Of a stretch of 18,845 nucleotides of DNA, positions 1-6,637 are shown piece after piece (position 1 is the stretch's first letter; each line of letters starts with the position of its first letter). Both the position numbers and the translations under genes were made by a program. The stretch comes from Brumimicrobium sp051745635 (GTDB lineage Bacteria > Bacteroidota > Bacteroidia > Flavobacteriales_D > Crocinitomicaceae): the NCBI GenBank assembly GCA_051745635.1, contig JBNJEH010000061.1:1-18845 (forward strand), written 5' to 3'. The notes under the pieces were generated by a model. It saw only the letters and a program-made list of their open reading frames with translations, made no database searches and was not told the origin of the DNA.

Positions 1-52
1 TAGAAATTTAAGCTCCGAACCCGCCACCAAAGGCAGTGTTCAACAGCAAGCA

Positions 53-83
53 TAATGCAGTTCTGCCTTACAGAACTGCATTA
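53..83. repeat. Perfect 13-bp stem hairpin downstream of the abiV-like gene
   Basis: Arms at 53-65 and 71-83 are exact reverse complements (outer T53-A83, then AATGCAGTTCTG against CAGAACTGCATT) around a 5-nt loop. It lies just beyond the 3' end of the minus-strand gene that ends at 101. There is no clear T-tract on either strand, so it is not a typical intrinsic terminator. It may be the apex of a larger cassette-border palindrome that begins before the window. Confidence 0.7.
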
Positions 84-100
84 GTGCTTATTTGTTAGCA

Positions 101-730
101 TTAGTTTTTCTTACCATATATTCCTGATTTGTGCTTCCATTTTTCACTCAATTCAGATAATAAATCAGAGTTTAAAAATTCATACTTTTCATAAGGACCA
201 TAATAAAAATCTTGTTCAATATTCCGTTTGCATTGAGCTTTAATGACTTCATTGTTTAATGAGATGATTTTTTTTGCGTCTTTACTTTTTGTCTGAGTTG
301 GAAGGCTGATTTTTGATTTAGTATTAATTTTTCCTTTAACTCTTTCTAGCCCAACGTAAATTGATTTTTGCTTGTCTAAATCAAGTTTTTTTGATTGAAG
401 ATATTCATAAAAAGAATGAGAGATTTCATGAAATTGTTGATTAGCGAATATTTTTTGTTTTTTTGAATGCAGATACAAATACTTTACAAATTCTTGTTCT
501 TCATCTCCATTTGGCGTAGGTAAACCATGGTTAGTTTCTGATGTGAAAACATAATGATCAATCCAATCAGATTTAGAAACCTCTTCAAGCGCTAATACAG
601 CCAAACTAAATGAAGATGGAAATGATTTATTACTAAATAATAAAATTGAATCCAAATGAAGTCGAACAGCATTTCTCATCGCCTCGGTAGACATTCTTTC
701 GAACTTTGTTATTCTTCTCGATTTTGACAT
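101..730 (-). CDS. AbiV-family (HEPN-like) abortive infection protein
   Basis: 209 aa, with ATG at 730 and TAA at 101-103. The N-terminal third carries the AbiV/HEPN signature: an EAMRNAVRLHLDSILLF helix (about residues 16-32), then a second helix with SLAVLALEEVSKSD (42-55), matching the family pattern of NA...L..DA.LL followed by A..LA..A.EE.GK. A KQKSIYVGLE stretch (about 120-129) resembles the K..ALYV segment found in the middle of AbiV proteins. Known family members block phage development, reportedly by interfering with translation; HEPN folds are often RNases. I see no clean R-x4-H RNase motif, so catalysis is uncertain. The gene stands alone as a minus-strand cassette: GTTAGCATTA overlaps its stop codon (94-103) and a near-matching inverted copy starts at 733. 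The family call is motif recognition only. Confidence 0.62.
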   Translation of the reverse strand: MSKSRRITKFERMSTEAMRNAVRLHLDSILLFSNKSFPSSFSLAVLALEEVSKSDWIDHYVFTSETNHGLPTPNGDEEQEFVKYLYLHSKKQKIFANQQFHEISHSFYEYLQSKKLDLDKQKSIYVGLERVKGKINTKSKISLPTQTKSKDAKKIISLNNEVIKAQCKRNIEQDFYYGPYEKYEFLNSDLLSELSEKWKHKSGIYGKKN

Positions 731-843
731 ATTAATGCTGTCGTTTCATAGCTAAGCATTCGACCCGTTGATACGAATATACGTAAAAGGCTTGAAAATA
801 GACAGTGTTAACAGTAGAGTAATAATTTCAAATATATTATTAC

Positions 844-1215
844 TTACCAATTATTCCTCTGGATTATTTCTGAATTTGTGATCGTTTCTGTTGTTCTAAG
901 TCCGTATTCAAAATACATTCCATTGGATTGTAGTATAGAATCATTTTCGAGTTCAACTATAAGTGTATAGCCGTTTTCTCCAGTATTTTGAAAGCCCAAA
1001 TATGCCGTTTCGTTGATTTCAATATCTGAAATGAATAACTCGCCATAACTATGTTTTAATGTTACTTTAGTTACTTTATAATCAGATTTGTTTTTAATAG
1101 TGAAAAAAGCGGTTTTATAGTCGATTAATTCGCAGGAATGGTCAATAGTCGTAACGAACCATGCTCCGACGCACAAAATAAACCCGAGTAAAGTTCCTAG
1201 AATTATTTTCTTCAT
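844..1215 (-). CDS. Small membrane-anchored protein of unknown function
   Basis: 123 aa. Residues 3-23 form one hydrophobic segment (signal anchor or signal peptide). The remaining ~100 residues are probably periplasmic and look beta-rich, with alternating hydrophobic and polar stretches such as KVTKVTLKHSYGELFISDIEI. There is no lipobox cysteine; a Cys at 15 lies inside the membrane segment and another at 28 just outside. I do not recognise a family. It sits between two palindromic intergenic elements (731-843 and 1229-1358) in the same orientation as the flanking cassettes, which suggests a single-gene cassette. ATG at 1215 is followed directly by a Lys-Lys start typical of exported proteins. 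Confidence 0.6.
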   Translation of the reverse strand: MKKIILGTLLGFILCVGAWFVTTIDHSCELIDYKTAFFTIKNKSDYKVTKVTLKHSYGELFISDIEINETAYLGFQNTGENGYTLIVELENDSILQSNGMYFEYGLRTTETITNSEIIQRNNW

Positions 1216-1228
1216 AGTTCAAATTAAT

Positions 1229-1358
1229 GCTAACGTTAAGTATATGAAAAGTAGGCGATTTCGAAGCACTGAACTTTCGGTTAAGAACAAAGTTTGATAC
1301 GAGCCAAAAGCCTTTATTTTACTACTGTTTCGCCTATTTTTTATATACATTGTTGTGC
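1229..1358. repeat. attC-like imperfect palindrome between cassettes
   Basis: The arms at 1240-1258 and 1330-1348 pair over 19 consecutive positions with only two G.T wobbles. Outside them, GCTAAC (1229-1234) opposes GTTGTGC (1352-1358), giving a ~130-nt element with a ~70-nt central loop. This is the layout of an integron attC site (RYYYAAC ... GTTRRRY ends with an internal imperfect stem), although the right end deviates from the classic consensus. It fills the gap between the genes at 844-1215 and 1372-2160. Confidence 0.65.
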
Positions 1359-1371
1359 GTTCGCTTTTTAA

Positions 1372-2160
1372 TCAAAATGAAGATAGGTCGACTATTAATC
1401 CGTTTTTAATGACAATATAATTCATAAAACCAAGTTTGTATTTTCCATTATTTGCCGGAATTCCATTCTGATATACTTTGTTATTCATTGCAGGAATAGC
1501 ACCTTTAAAATTTAGTTCTACTTTGATAATTCCCTTATCTGTTTTAAACTCGCCTATAGGCTTATTTGATTTAGATTCCTGTTCATAATTATTTCTACTT
1601 TGGCTGTTTCTCTTACTTTCAGAATCAATAACTCTTTTAAAATGAAAATACAGTTCTTGGTAAGTTCTGTTATTTAACTTAACAGTTTGCTTCGTATACC
1701 TTCCTGTATTTGAATTTTCCGCTATTAGTTCGAATTTTAAGTAAGGGGTTTTAAAATCCTTGATTTTATAAGTCTTTTGGTCTATCGGTTTTACTAAACC
1801 AAATGGTTTTATTATGACTTTATCTGAATTGATTGTTTTCCATCTAAATTTGATTTCTTGATTGTATTCAAATGAATTTTTATCAGTTTGAAAGTACTCT
1901 ATTACGGGGTCAAAATTAAATCCGTTACTTGAATTAGGTTGTTCTTTATTATAATTAAAACTCTTATCGTATTGAATTCTTTTTGAACTATTACTTAATG
2001 TCTCATATGCTTCTTGAATTTCCTTAAACCTTTCTGAAAAAAAATCATCACCATCATTTTTATCAGGATGAAATTTAAGAGAAAGTTTTCTATAGGCCTT
2101 TTTTATATCCTCGATAGAAGCTTCCTTTTTTAATCCAAGAATATAATAATAGTCTTTCAT
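1372..2160 (-). CDS. J-domain (DnaJ-like) protein with C-terminal beta-sandwich-like domain
   Basis: 262 aa. The J-domain covers residues 1 to about 66: DYYYILGLKKEAS start, helix II KAYRKLSLKFHPD, the catalytic HPD at 31-33, and helix III FKEIQEAYETLS. J-domains stimulate Hsp70 (DnaK) ATPase activity. There is no G/F-rich region, zinc finger or canonical DnaJ C-terminal substrate domain, so this is a type III J-protein. Residues about 84-165 resemble an Ig-like beta domain (VIEYFQTDKNSFEYNQEI ... FRWKT ... SDKVIIKPFG ... GRYTKQ). The last ~60 residues are unrecognised; they include ELNFKGAIPAMNNKVYQNG. Inverted copies of GTTGTGCGT flank the gene (1352-1360 and 2186-2194), marking it as a separate cassette. 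A J-domain fused to a novel tail usually means a client-specific co-chaperone; the client is unknown. Confidence 0.85.
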   Translation of the reverse strand: MKDYYYILGLKKEASIEDIKKAYRKLSLKFHPDKNDGDDFFSERFKEIQEAYETLSNSSKRIQYDKSFNYNKEQPNSSNGFNFDPVIEYFQTDKNSFEYNQEIKFRWKTINSDKVIIKPFGLVKPIDQKTYKIKDFKTPYLKFELIAENSNTGRYTKQTVKLNNRTYQELYFHFKRVIDSESKRNSQSRNNYEQESKSNKPIGEFKTDKGIIKVELNFKGAIPAMNNKVYQNGIPANNGKYKLGFMNYIVIKNGLIVDLSSF

Positions 2161-2186
2161 CTATATTTTGATAGTTTTTTAAGTGA

Positions 2187-2377
2187 CGCACAACTCATGA
2201 CTAAGCACCACCGCCTAATCCCACCCCATAAAATTACTCAATTTTTTTCAACCTCAAAAGCCGCTACCCCCTTTTAAGAACAACCATTCTCCCACAAGAT
2301 GAAACGACCAGAAGCAGCAAGATGCCAAGCGATATTTGTCGTTTGTAATTGATTGTAAATGTGAATTGAGTTGTGTG
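2187..2377. repeat. Putative cassette-border palindrome upstream of the J-domain gene
   Basis: CGCACAACTCA at 2187-2197 is the reverse complement of TGAGTTGTGTG at 2367-2377 except for one wobble position. The ends match the right end of the element at 1229-1358 (GTTGTGCG), so it is probably a member of the same palindrome family, longer (about 190 nt) and with little obvious internal pairing. The rest of 2198-2366 shows no coding signal to my eye. Confidence 0.45.
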
Positions 2378-2509
2378 CATGTCGCGCCTGTATTTCAATA
2401 GCATCCAAGAATACCTGGCTAAAACTGCAGGTAGTAGACACCCATTAGTGCAGTACGACCATTTTGGTGAGATTTGACTCAGCTGTGTTTTTAATCTTTT
2501 CCTTCAACG

Positions 2510-2746
2510 CTACTTTTCATGTTGCGTCGATGACGTCTTTTTTCTGTCCGCTTTTTTATATGAACGTGATCTATCAATTTCCTTCAGCCCTGCTTTATTC
2601 GGATCATCCCATGTTGAACTATTAGCTCCACGTAAAGATGTTTTACTTAAACTCAAGTAATGAAGATTCGGTAATGAAAGTATTTCTCGCTTCTCACCAG
2701 TAAAACAGCCCCATTCTACACTAGTTAACCCCTCATCCAGAAAATA
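2510..2746 (-). pseudogene. C-terminal remnant of an LRR-like protein
   Basis: An open frame of 78 codons runs on the minus strand from just after a TGA (2747-2749) to a TAG (2510-2512), with no ATG near its start, so the 5' part is missing. The translation looks like real protein: FLDEGLTSVEWGCF, then LPNLHYLSLSKTSLRG, an LRR-like L..L..LsLs.t.L step, then a charged Lys/Arg/Ser-rich tail ending THQ-like at STQHEK. I infer a truncated leucine-rich-repeat or related solenoid protein left between cassettes. Family identity is weak; open frame and amino-acid texture are the only support. Confidence 0.35.
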
Positions 2747-2778
2747 TCATCAACATCCCACCGTCGTTCAGCCGTCCT

Positions 2779-3018
2779 TCAAAATATTTCATGCCTCTCT
2801 CCAACCATTTTACGCCTAACAAGAAAAATTTCATGCGTAGTGCAAAAAATTTCATGGATGGTTGCGTTGCTGTTGTGGATCGATGGAAATATTTTATGGG
2901 TGTTCTCAAAAATTTTACGCGTGGTTAGGAAAATTTTATGCATGTCCGACTTCGTTTTATGAGTATCCAACTTCGTTTTACGCGTGTTCTCAAAAATTTC
3001 ACGGCATTTTCTATTCAT
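2779..3018. repeat. Degenerate 21-bp tandem repeat
   Basis: About ten or eleven degenerate 21-bp units, each with an AAAATTTYAYGSRTG-like core on the plus strand. On the minus strand the whole block is open (79 codons, ATG at 3018, TAA at 2779) and encodes seven-residue units of the form [RH][KE]IFxxT: REIFENT, RKTKLDT, HKIFLTT, RKIFENT, HKIFPSI, HEIFCTT. Period 21 keeps the frame open by itself, so the ORF may simply reflect the repeat. There is no signal peptide or recognisable domain. I annotate it as a repeat rather than a gene. It lies just upstream of, and opposite to, the helical-protein gene at 3211. Confidence 0.65.
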
Positions 3019-3210
3019 AGTACAGTAGATCGTGTCTACATTTTGCGTTCATTTTCTTACCGCTCAATCATTTTACTCGCTGATTAACAACGTTTAACAA
3101 GTCGTTTGGCAAGGGGCTTGAACGTTGAAACACGATAATCATTTTTTATTAATCGCCTGTGAAATGGTTCAGCCATGGAGAATTGTTGAGCAGGCACAAA
3201 ACCAAAAGTT

Positions 3211-3945
3211 ATGAATGTTAATTTCAAAAATAAGAGAAACATGTATGCGGTTGTACTGAGTACATGTAAAAAGCATCAAGCCATTTGGTCGAATGTACTG
3301 GCGTTTTCGGATTCGGTCAATGCACTGGAAAACAAGTTAGCGGAATTCACCGAGACGGCTGAAGAGCGTCTGCAGGATATCTCTAATGTAACAAAAAGAA
3401 AAGCGCGATTGCTTAAAAAGCTGCACGAAAAGATGTACGGTGTAGTTCGAATCATTCAATCGTATGCATTGCACGAGGACCTCAAAAGTCTGGCTACGGA
3501 ATATAGTATTTCGAAAACCAGCCTTAAACGCGGTGGTGCCAAAGTAGCGGTCAACCGTTACAGCAATGTAGTTGAAAAAGCAACGGAACTTGCGGCTGAT
3601 CTGGAGGATTTTGGGTTAACGCCTCAATTCTTACAGGAAATCACGCAAGATGTAGAAGAAGCCAAAATTGCGATTTTTAAACCACGTTTGGCCATCATCA
3701 AGCGAAAAATGCTGACCAGCAAACTCGATCAATTAATCGACGAGATGGACGAAATCGTGTACACACACCTTTCTGGTATGCTTCGTATCCTGAAGTTCGA
3801 TCATCCGATGTTCTTTGCCGAATTTATGGAAGCAAGAAACATCATCGACCTTAAGGGAAAAAGACAAATAGACGCTTCAAATCCAACAAACGAAAATGAA
3901 TCGCCGCCACAAGAGGACGATAACGAAATCGATAATTCTGCATAG
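3211..3945 (+). CDS. Hypothetical all-helical protein with acidic tail
   Basis: 244 aa with no signal peptide or membrane segment, so cytoplasmic. It appears almost wholly helical: a charged helix near residues 30-70 (ALENKLAEFTETAEERLQDI, then Lys/Arg-rich RKARLLKKLHEKM) with coiled-coil character, a middle helix ending in SISKTSLKRGGAKVAVNRY (about 99-117), and a third long helix with KLDQLIDEMDEIVYTHLSG. The last ~20 residues are acidic and disordered (ENESPPQEDDNEID). I do not recognise a named family. It is the only convincing plus-strand gene in the first 7.8 kb, and its base composition is closer to the core genes than to the AT-rich cassettes, so it may be resident DNA around which cassettes accumulated. 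An in-frame ATG ten codons in (3241) is an alternative start. A strong terminator follows at 3966. Confidence 0.8.
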   Translation: MNVNFKNKRNMYAVVLSTCKKHQAIWSNVLAFSDSVNALENKLAEFTETAEERLQDISNVTKRKARLLKKLHEKMYGVVRIIQSYALHEDLKSLATEYSISKTSLKRGGAKVAVNRYSNVVEKATELAADLEDFGLTPQFLQEITQDVEEAKIAIFKPRLAIIKRKMLTSKLDQLIDEMDEIVYTHLSGMLRILKFDHPMFFAEFMEARNIIDLKGKRQIDASNPTNENESPPQEDDNEIDNSA

Positions 3946-3965
3946 GATTTGTGTGGTCTGATAAG

Positions 3966-3997
3966 AAAGCCAATGACGCGAGTTGTTGGCTTTTTTT
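3966..3997 (+). terminator. Intrinsic terminator of the 3211-3945 gene
   Basis: AAAGCCAA (3966-3973) pairs perfectly with TTGGCTTT (3986-3993) and runs into a seven-T tract, 20 bp after the stop codon. Confidence 0.8.
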
Positions 3998-4018
3998 GGT
4001 TGTCGTGTGTTGTGAATT

Positions 4019-4146
4019 TAACGGATAGCGGTATGTTTTTGTTGCCGATTTCGTAGCACGTCATGTCAAGCCACGATGAAGTTTGAAGCAATCCACAGCC
4101 GTTGATTTCAGCACTATATCGGCAATAAAACACACCTCATGTTACC
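4019..4146. repeat. attC-like palindrome at the 3' side of the endonuclease cassette
   Basis: The ends are TAACGG (4019-4024) and GTTACC (4141-4146). An inner perfect 8-bp arm TTGCCGAT (4042-4049) pairs with ATCGGCAA (4118-4125), and weaker pairing continues between the two through T-rich/A-rich flanks. Length ~128 nt matches the other elements. An open frame across it on the minus strand (3801-4133) overlaps the real plus-strand gene and is rejected as a gene. Confidence 0.55.
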
Positions 4147-4161
4147 TGCTATGTTTATTCA

Positions 4162-5187
4162 TCATAAGCTCGTATTCAACAAATTAATCCCTGCATTTAA
4201 GAGCATTTTTGAAAATTCTAAACCGTCAATTAATTGAATTTCATTTTCAGCTGCAATTTTCTCCGCTTGCTCATTATAACTGTCAGCAGATGTAATTACC
4301 CAAGCAATTTTATTGTAACCATCATCAATGCTCACCTTGTTAGTCTTATAGTCTAAAATTTGATTTGTTCCCCATTCGTTGATTTTGCCTTTGTGAAACT
4401 TTGCTTGAATATAAATTATCAACTTTATATTCTCAAAAACTGCTACACTATCAGCATCTCCTTCTTTGTCTCTTTCGTTCTTAGCTGGAATTGTAACCTC
4501 ATTTGCACCAATAGTTTTAAAATATGTTTTCACTAATTTTTCAAATTTGTCAGGGTTCAATTCTGATTTAATAGATTCTAAAACAAGGCTTGCTGTTTTT
4601 TCTATAATTATCGAATGTAAGTGTATTGGTTTGTTTTCTTCATAGTTTGCAATACTATTTTCAATACTCTTTTTCAAGTCATTAATTGAGCCATTTGTCT
4701 GACGGATTTTCATTCTTGATGTCAACTTAGCATCAGCAAATTTTGCTCTATAAACATTTTTATGTAAAACTTTAACTTTTCGAGCAAATCCCAAATCGAA
4801 AACTTTTCCATTTTCTGAAATTAGATGCGTTCCATTTGTTTTAACTTTCTCATGACTCCATGTTTGAAGGTCATCGGAATAAACATCACTAATCAATAAG
4901 GGCTTTTCATCAATAATTTCGCAAACAAAAAAGCTTCCCCAACTTGGCACTATTACAATATCGCCTTTACTGAATTTTAAAAACCGCCAAAGATTATGTC
5001 TAGTTCGAGGAACATCTCCCCACTTCTCTTTAAATTTTCCATTAAAATAATCCCAGTCACTTTTTAGCACTTTATCAATAAATTCATTGTCAGTAAAATC
5101 AGAGAATCCAATTGTTAAAAAGCCTTTGTTTAGTAATGGGTAAGATAGCTTTGCTATGTGCGAAATTCTGTGTAACCAATAATTCAT
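4162..5187 (-). CDS. Mrr-like restriction endonuclease with N-terminal PUA/EVE-like domain
   Basis: 341 aa. The C-terminal half (about 205-335) has the Mrr-type PD-(D/E)xK layout: FEKLV (215-219, with E216), an acidic GDAD (243-246), then the beta-strand IIYIQAKFH with catalytic-type QAK at 261-263, and the usual closing IQLIDGLEFSKML (317-329). The N-terminal ~100 residues (YWLHRISHIA...LLNKGFLTIGF..., then LWRFLKFSKGDIVIVPSWGSFFVCEI) resemble PUA/EVE-like modules that recognise modified bases in type IV enzymes. I infer a defence enzyme that cuts modified or foreign DNA; no methyltransferase partner is present, which fits type IV. Perfect 14-bp inverted repeats bracket the gene (4141-4154 and 5303-5316), so it is a discrete cassette. 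Confidence 0.72.
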   Translation of the reverse strand: MNYWLHRISHIAKLSYPLLNKGFLTIGFSDFTDNEFIDKVLKSDWDYFNGKFKEKWGDVPRTRHNLWRFLKFSKGDIVIVPSWGSFFVCEIIDEKPLLISDVYSDDLQTWSHEKVKTNGTHLISENGKVFDLGFARKVKVLHKNVYRAKFADAKLTSRMKIRQTNGSINDLKKSIENSIANYEENKPIHLHSIIIEKTASLVLESIKSELNPDKFEKLVKTYFKTIGANEVTIPAKNERDKEGDADSVAVFENIKLIIYIQAKFHKGKINEWGTNQILDYKTNKVSIDDGYNKIAWVITSADSYNEQAEKIAAENEIQLIDGLEFSKMLLNAGINLLNTSL

Positions 5188-5242
5188 AATTGTAAATTTT
5201 AATAATGCTTACTTTTTCGGGTATCAGCTTTCCCGTTTTTTG

Positions 5243-5269
5243 CAAAGTTAGATTGTCAGCCCGTCAAAA
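5243..5269 (-). promoter_or_regulatory. Possible promoter for the endonuclease cassette
   Basis: Reading the minus strand, TTTTG (5265-5269) is followed after 14 nt by TAACTTTG (5243-5250), an exact match to the Bacteroidota -7 consensus TAnnTTTG. The spacer is shorter than the usual ~19 nt, so only the -7 match is convincing. A GGG/CCC hairpin lies between it and the start codon. Confidence 0.4.
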
Positions 5270-5310
5270 CGTGTCGTTGTTGTATGTGCGTTCGTCTTTT
5301 TTACATAGCA

Positions 5311-5442
5311 GGTAACGTTTTCAGGGCTGGCAGTCGAGCCGATACAACCCACTGACTTTCCTTAAACGCTCTTTATTTCCAAGTTTACATAAATTTCATT
5401 AAACGCCGTTCACAAAGGCTTGATTGCTATACCTATGTTACC
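5311..5442. repeat. attC-like palindrome between endonuclease and DUF695-like cassettes
   Basis: Outer ends GGTAAC (5311-5316) and GTTACC (5437-5442) are perfect reverse complements. Inner arms GCAGTCGAGCC (5330-5340) and GGCTTGATTGC (5417-5427) pair over 11 positions with two G.T wobbles. The 23 nt at the right end (5420-5442) match 19 of 23 positions at 6925-6947, showing that it belongs to a repeated family. Confidence 0.65.
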
Positions 5443-5451
5443 ACATGTTTT

Positions 5452-5937
5452 TTAGTCTATTAGACCTGAAACAAGCTTCCATTCTGGGTCTTCGTCCAAG
5501 TCGAAGTTTACTCCACGAATCGAACTTATATCGTCAAAAAATACTCTTGTTCTTTCTTGGTCAAGCCGAGGTTGGTCAATGTAGTAAATCAAGTCCCTAA
5601 AGTCTTTTCTTGTTACTCTACCAATAAAATGGACTTTGTGTTTTTCTTTCAGGAAGCCTTCGATTTTATCTTCGAGTTCGTTCAATACTTCTGCTTCTTG
5701 GTCGGTTGGGTGTCCATTTTCATTCTTGTCTTTAAATTCAATGACAAGTTGGGCACACCAAGAGAAGTATTTTTTATTCGGATAATTGTCGTAAGCTTGA
5801 TTTACGTTGACAAATCCTATTCCTTCTTCGGTTTCAATTTGTCCAACTGTGAAATTCTCACCAGGGTAAATTGGTTCAGTAGGTTGGTAAGCTTTCTTTG
5901 TTTCGTGTTTCTTTTGTCCAAATAATTTCTTAAACAT
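5452..5937 (-). CDS. DUF695-like domain protein
   Basis: 161 aa, no signal peptide. A Lys-rich N-terminus (FKKLFGQKKHETKK) precedes a domain with the DUF695 look: WCAQLVIEFKDKNENGHPT (60-78), an acidic helix EAEVLNELEDKIEGFL (81-96), the strand HFIGRVTRKDFRDLIYYID (103-121), and FDDI(...)WKL near the end. DUF695 proteins have no established biochemical function. The stop lies at the edge of the palindrome ending at 5442, and the start is 18 bp downstream of the lipoprotein gene ending at 5956, so the two genes are probably co-transcribed and travel as one two-gene cassette. ATG at 5937 gives a plausible basic N-terminus. Confidence 0.6.
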   Translation of the reverse strand: MFKKLFGQKKHETKKAYQPTEPIYPGENFTVGQIETEEGIGFVNVNQAYDNYPNKKYFSWCAQLVIEFKDKNENGHPTDQEAEVLNELEDKIEGFLKEKHKVHFIGRVTRKDFRDLIYYIDQPRLDQERTRVFFDDISSIRGVNFDLDEDPEWKLVSGLID

Positions 5938-5955
5938 TTGCTGTTATACACCACT

Positions 5956-6516
5956 TTAGAAGTTTATATATTCTGTTTGATTTTCCTCAAAAACAATTGT
6001 TTCATTAAACTCATTACCTTCCGCAACTAACCTTACAATCCTCGAACCTACAGGTAAATTAGCTTTGAATTGTCCATTATATTTAGATGTTCCAATTAAT
6101 TGGTTATCTATGAAAACAGAAAAATCTGTATAATCACCATCACCAAAATTATTTACAATTAATTTTGCACGAACTGTTTTTATTAAGAACGGTTTTTCAT
6201 CAATTGAACTCTTTTTCTCCTTGCGTGAATATGATGTGAGTTTTAAAGTATATTGGCCGTCAGGATTCAAAATACCTAATATTAAACTAGGATTTTTTTC
6301 TTCTGAAGTTTGAATAACCTCATTATCTGGTGAAACAACCTCCCACCTCGTTTCTTTATCGTTGATTGATAAATTCTCTACCAACAACATCTCGCCTGCT
6401 GAATATTCATATTTATTCAATATGTAATTTGACTCAGGTTTTTTACATCCTACTACCGAATAAACTATAAAAATTAGGCTCGCAATTTTTAAACTATTAA
6501 AATAAATAAATTTCAT
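5956..6516 (-). CDS. Lipoprotein with PKD-like and PEGA-like domains
   Basis: 186 aa. The signal peptide ends in lipobox VVGC with the lipidated Cys at 24. Residues about 31-112 look PKD-like (YEYSAGEMLLVENLS ... RWEVVSPD ... NPDGQYTLKLTSYS). Residues about 115-186 look PEGA-like (FSVFIDNQLIGTSKYNGQF ... LPVGSRIVRLVAEGNEF), a fold linked to surface or periplasmic binding and assembly. It is predicted to sit in a membrane facing the periplasm or surface; no enzyme motif is visible. It lies 18 bp upstream of the DUF695-like gene, suggesting a shared transcript. Specific function unknown. Confidence 0.7.
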   Translation of the reverse strand: MKFIYFNSLKIASLIFIVYSVVGCKKPESNYILNKYEYSAGEMLLVENLSINDKETRWEVVSPDNEVIQTSEEKNPSLILGILNPDGQYTLKLTSYSRKEKKSSIDEKPFLIKTVRAKLIVNNFGDGDYTDFSVFIDNQLIGTSKYNGQFKANLPVGSRIVRLVAEGNEFNETIVFEENQTEYINF

Positions 6517-6637
6517 ACTTTTAATTTAAATGGTTTATAACTCATTTACAACATTCCATAAAGCATACTATCCCAACACTCCTAGAAACCTGAATATAAA
6601 TACCTCAAAGGATTTTGTTTAACTTCAAATATAATGA

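Noticed and set aside
2779..3018. Tandem repeat considered as an origin with iterons
   Set aside because: No DnaA-like boxes or replication initiator gene nearby; the neighbouring gene has no Rep motifs.
3801..4133. Minus-strand open frame of 110 codons
   Set aside because: It overlaps the real plus-strand gene by 145 bp and its 5' part is the palindrome at 4019-4146; no protein-like domain.
5557..5925. Plus-strand open frame of 122 codons opposite the DUF695-like gene
   Set aside because: Phe-rich antisense shadow of the minus-strand gene; no start context.
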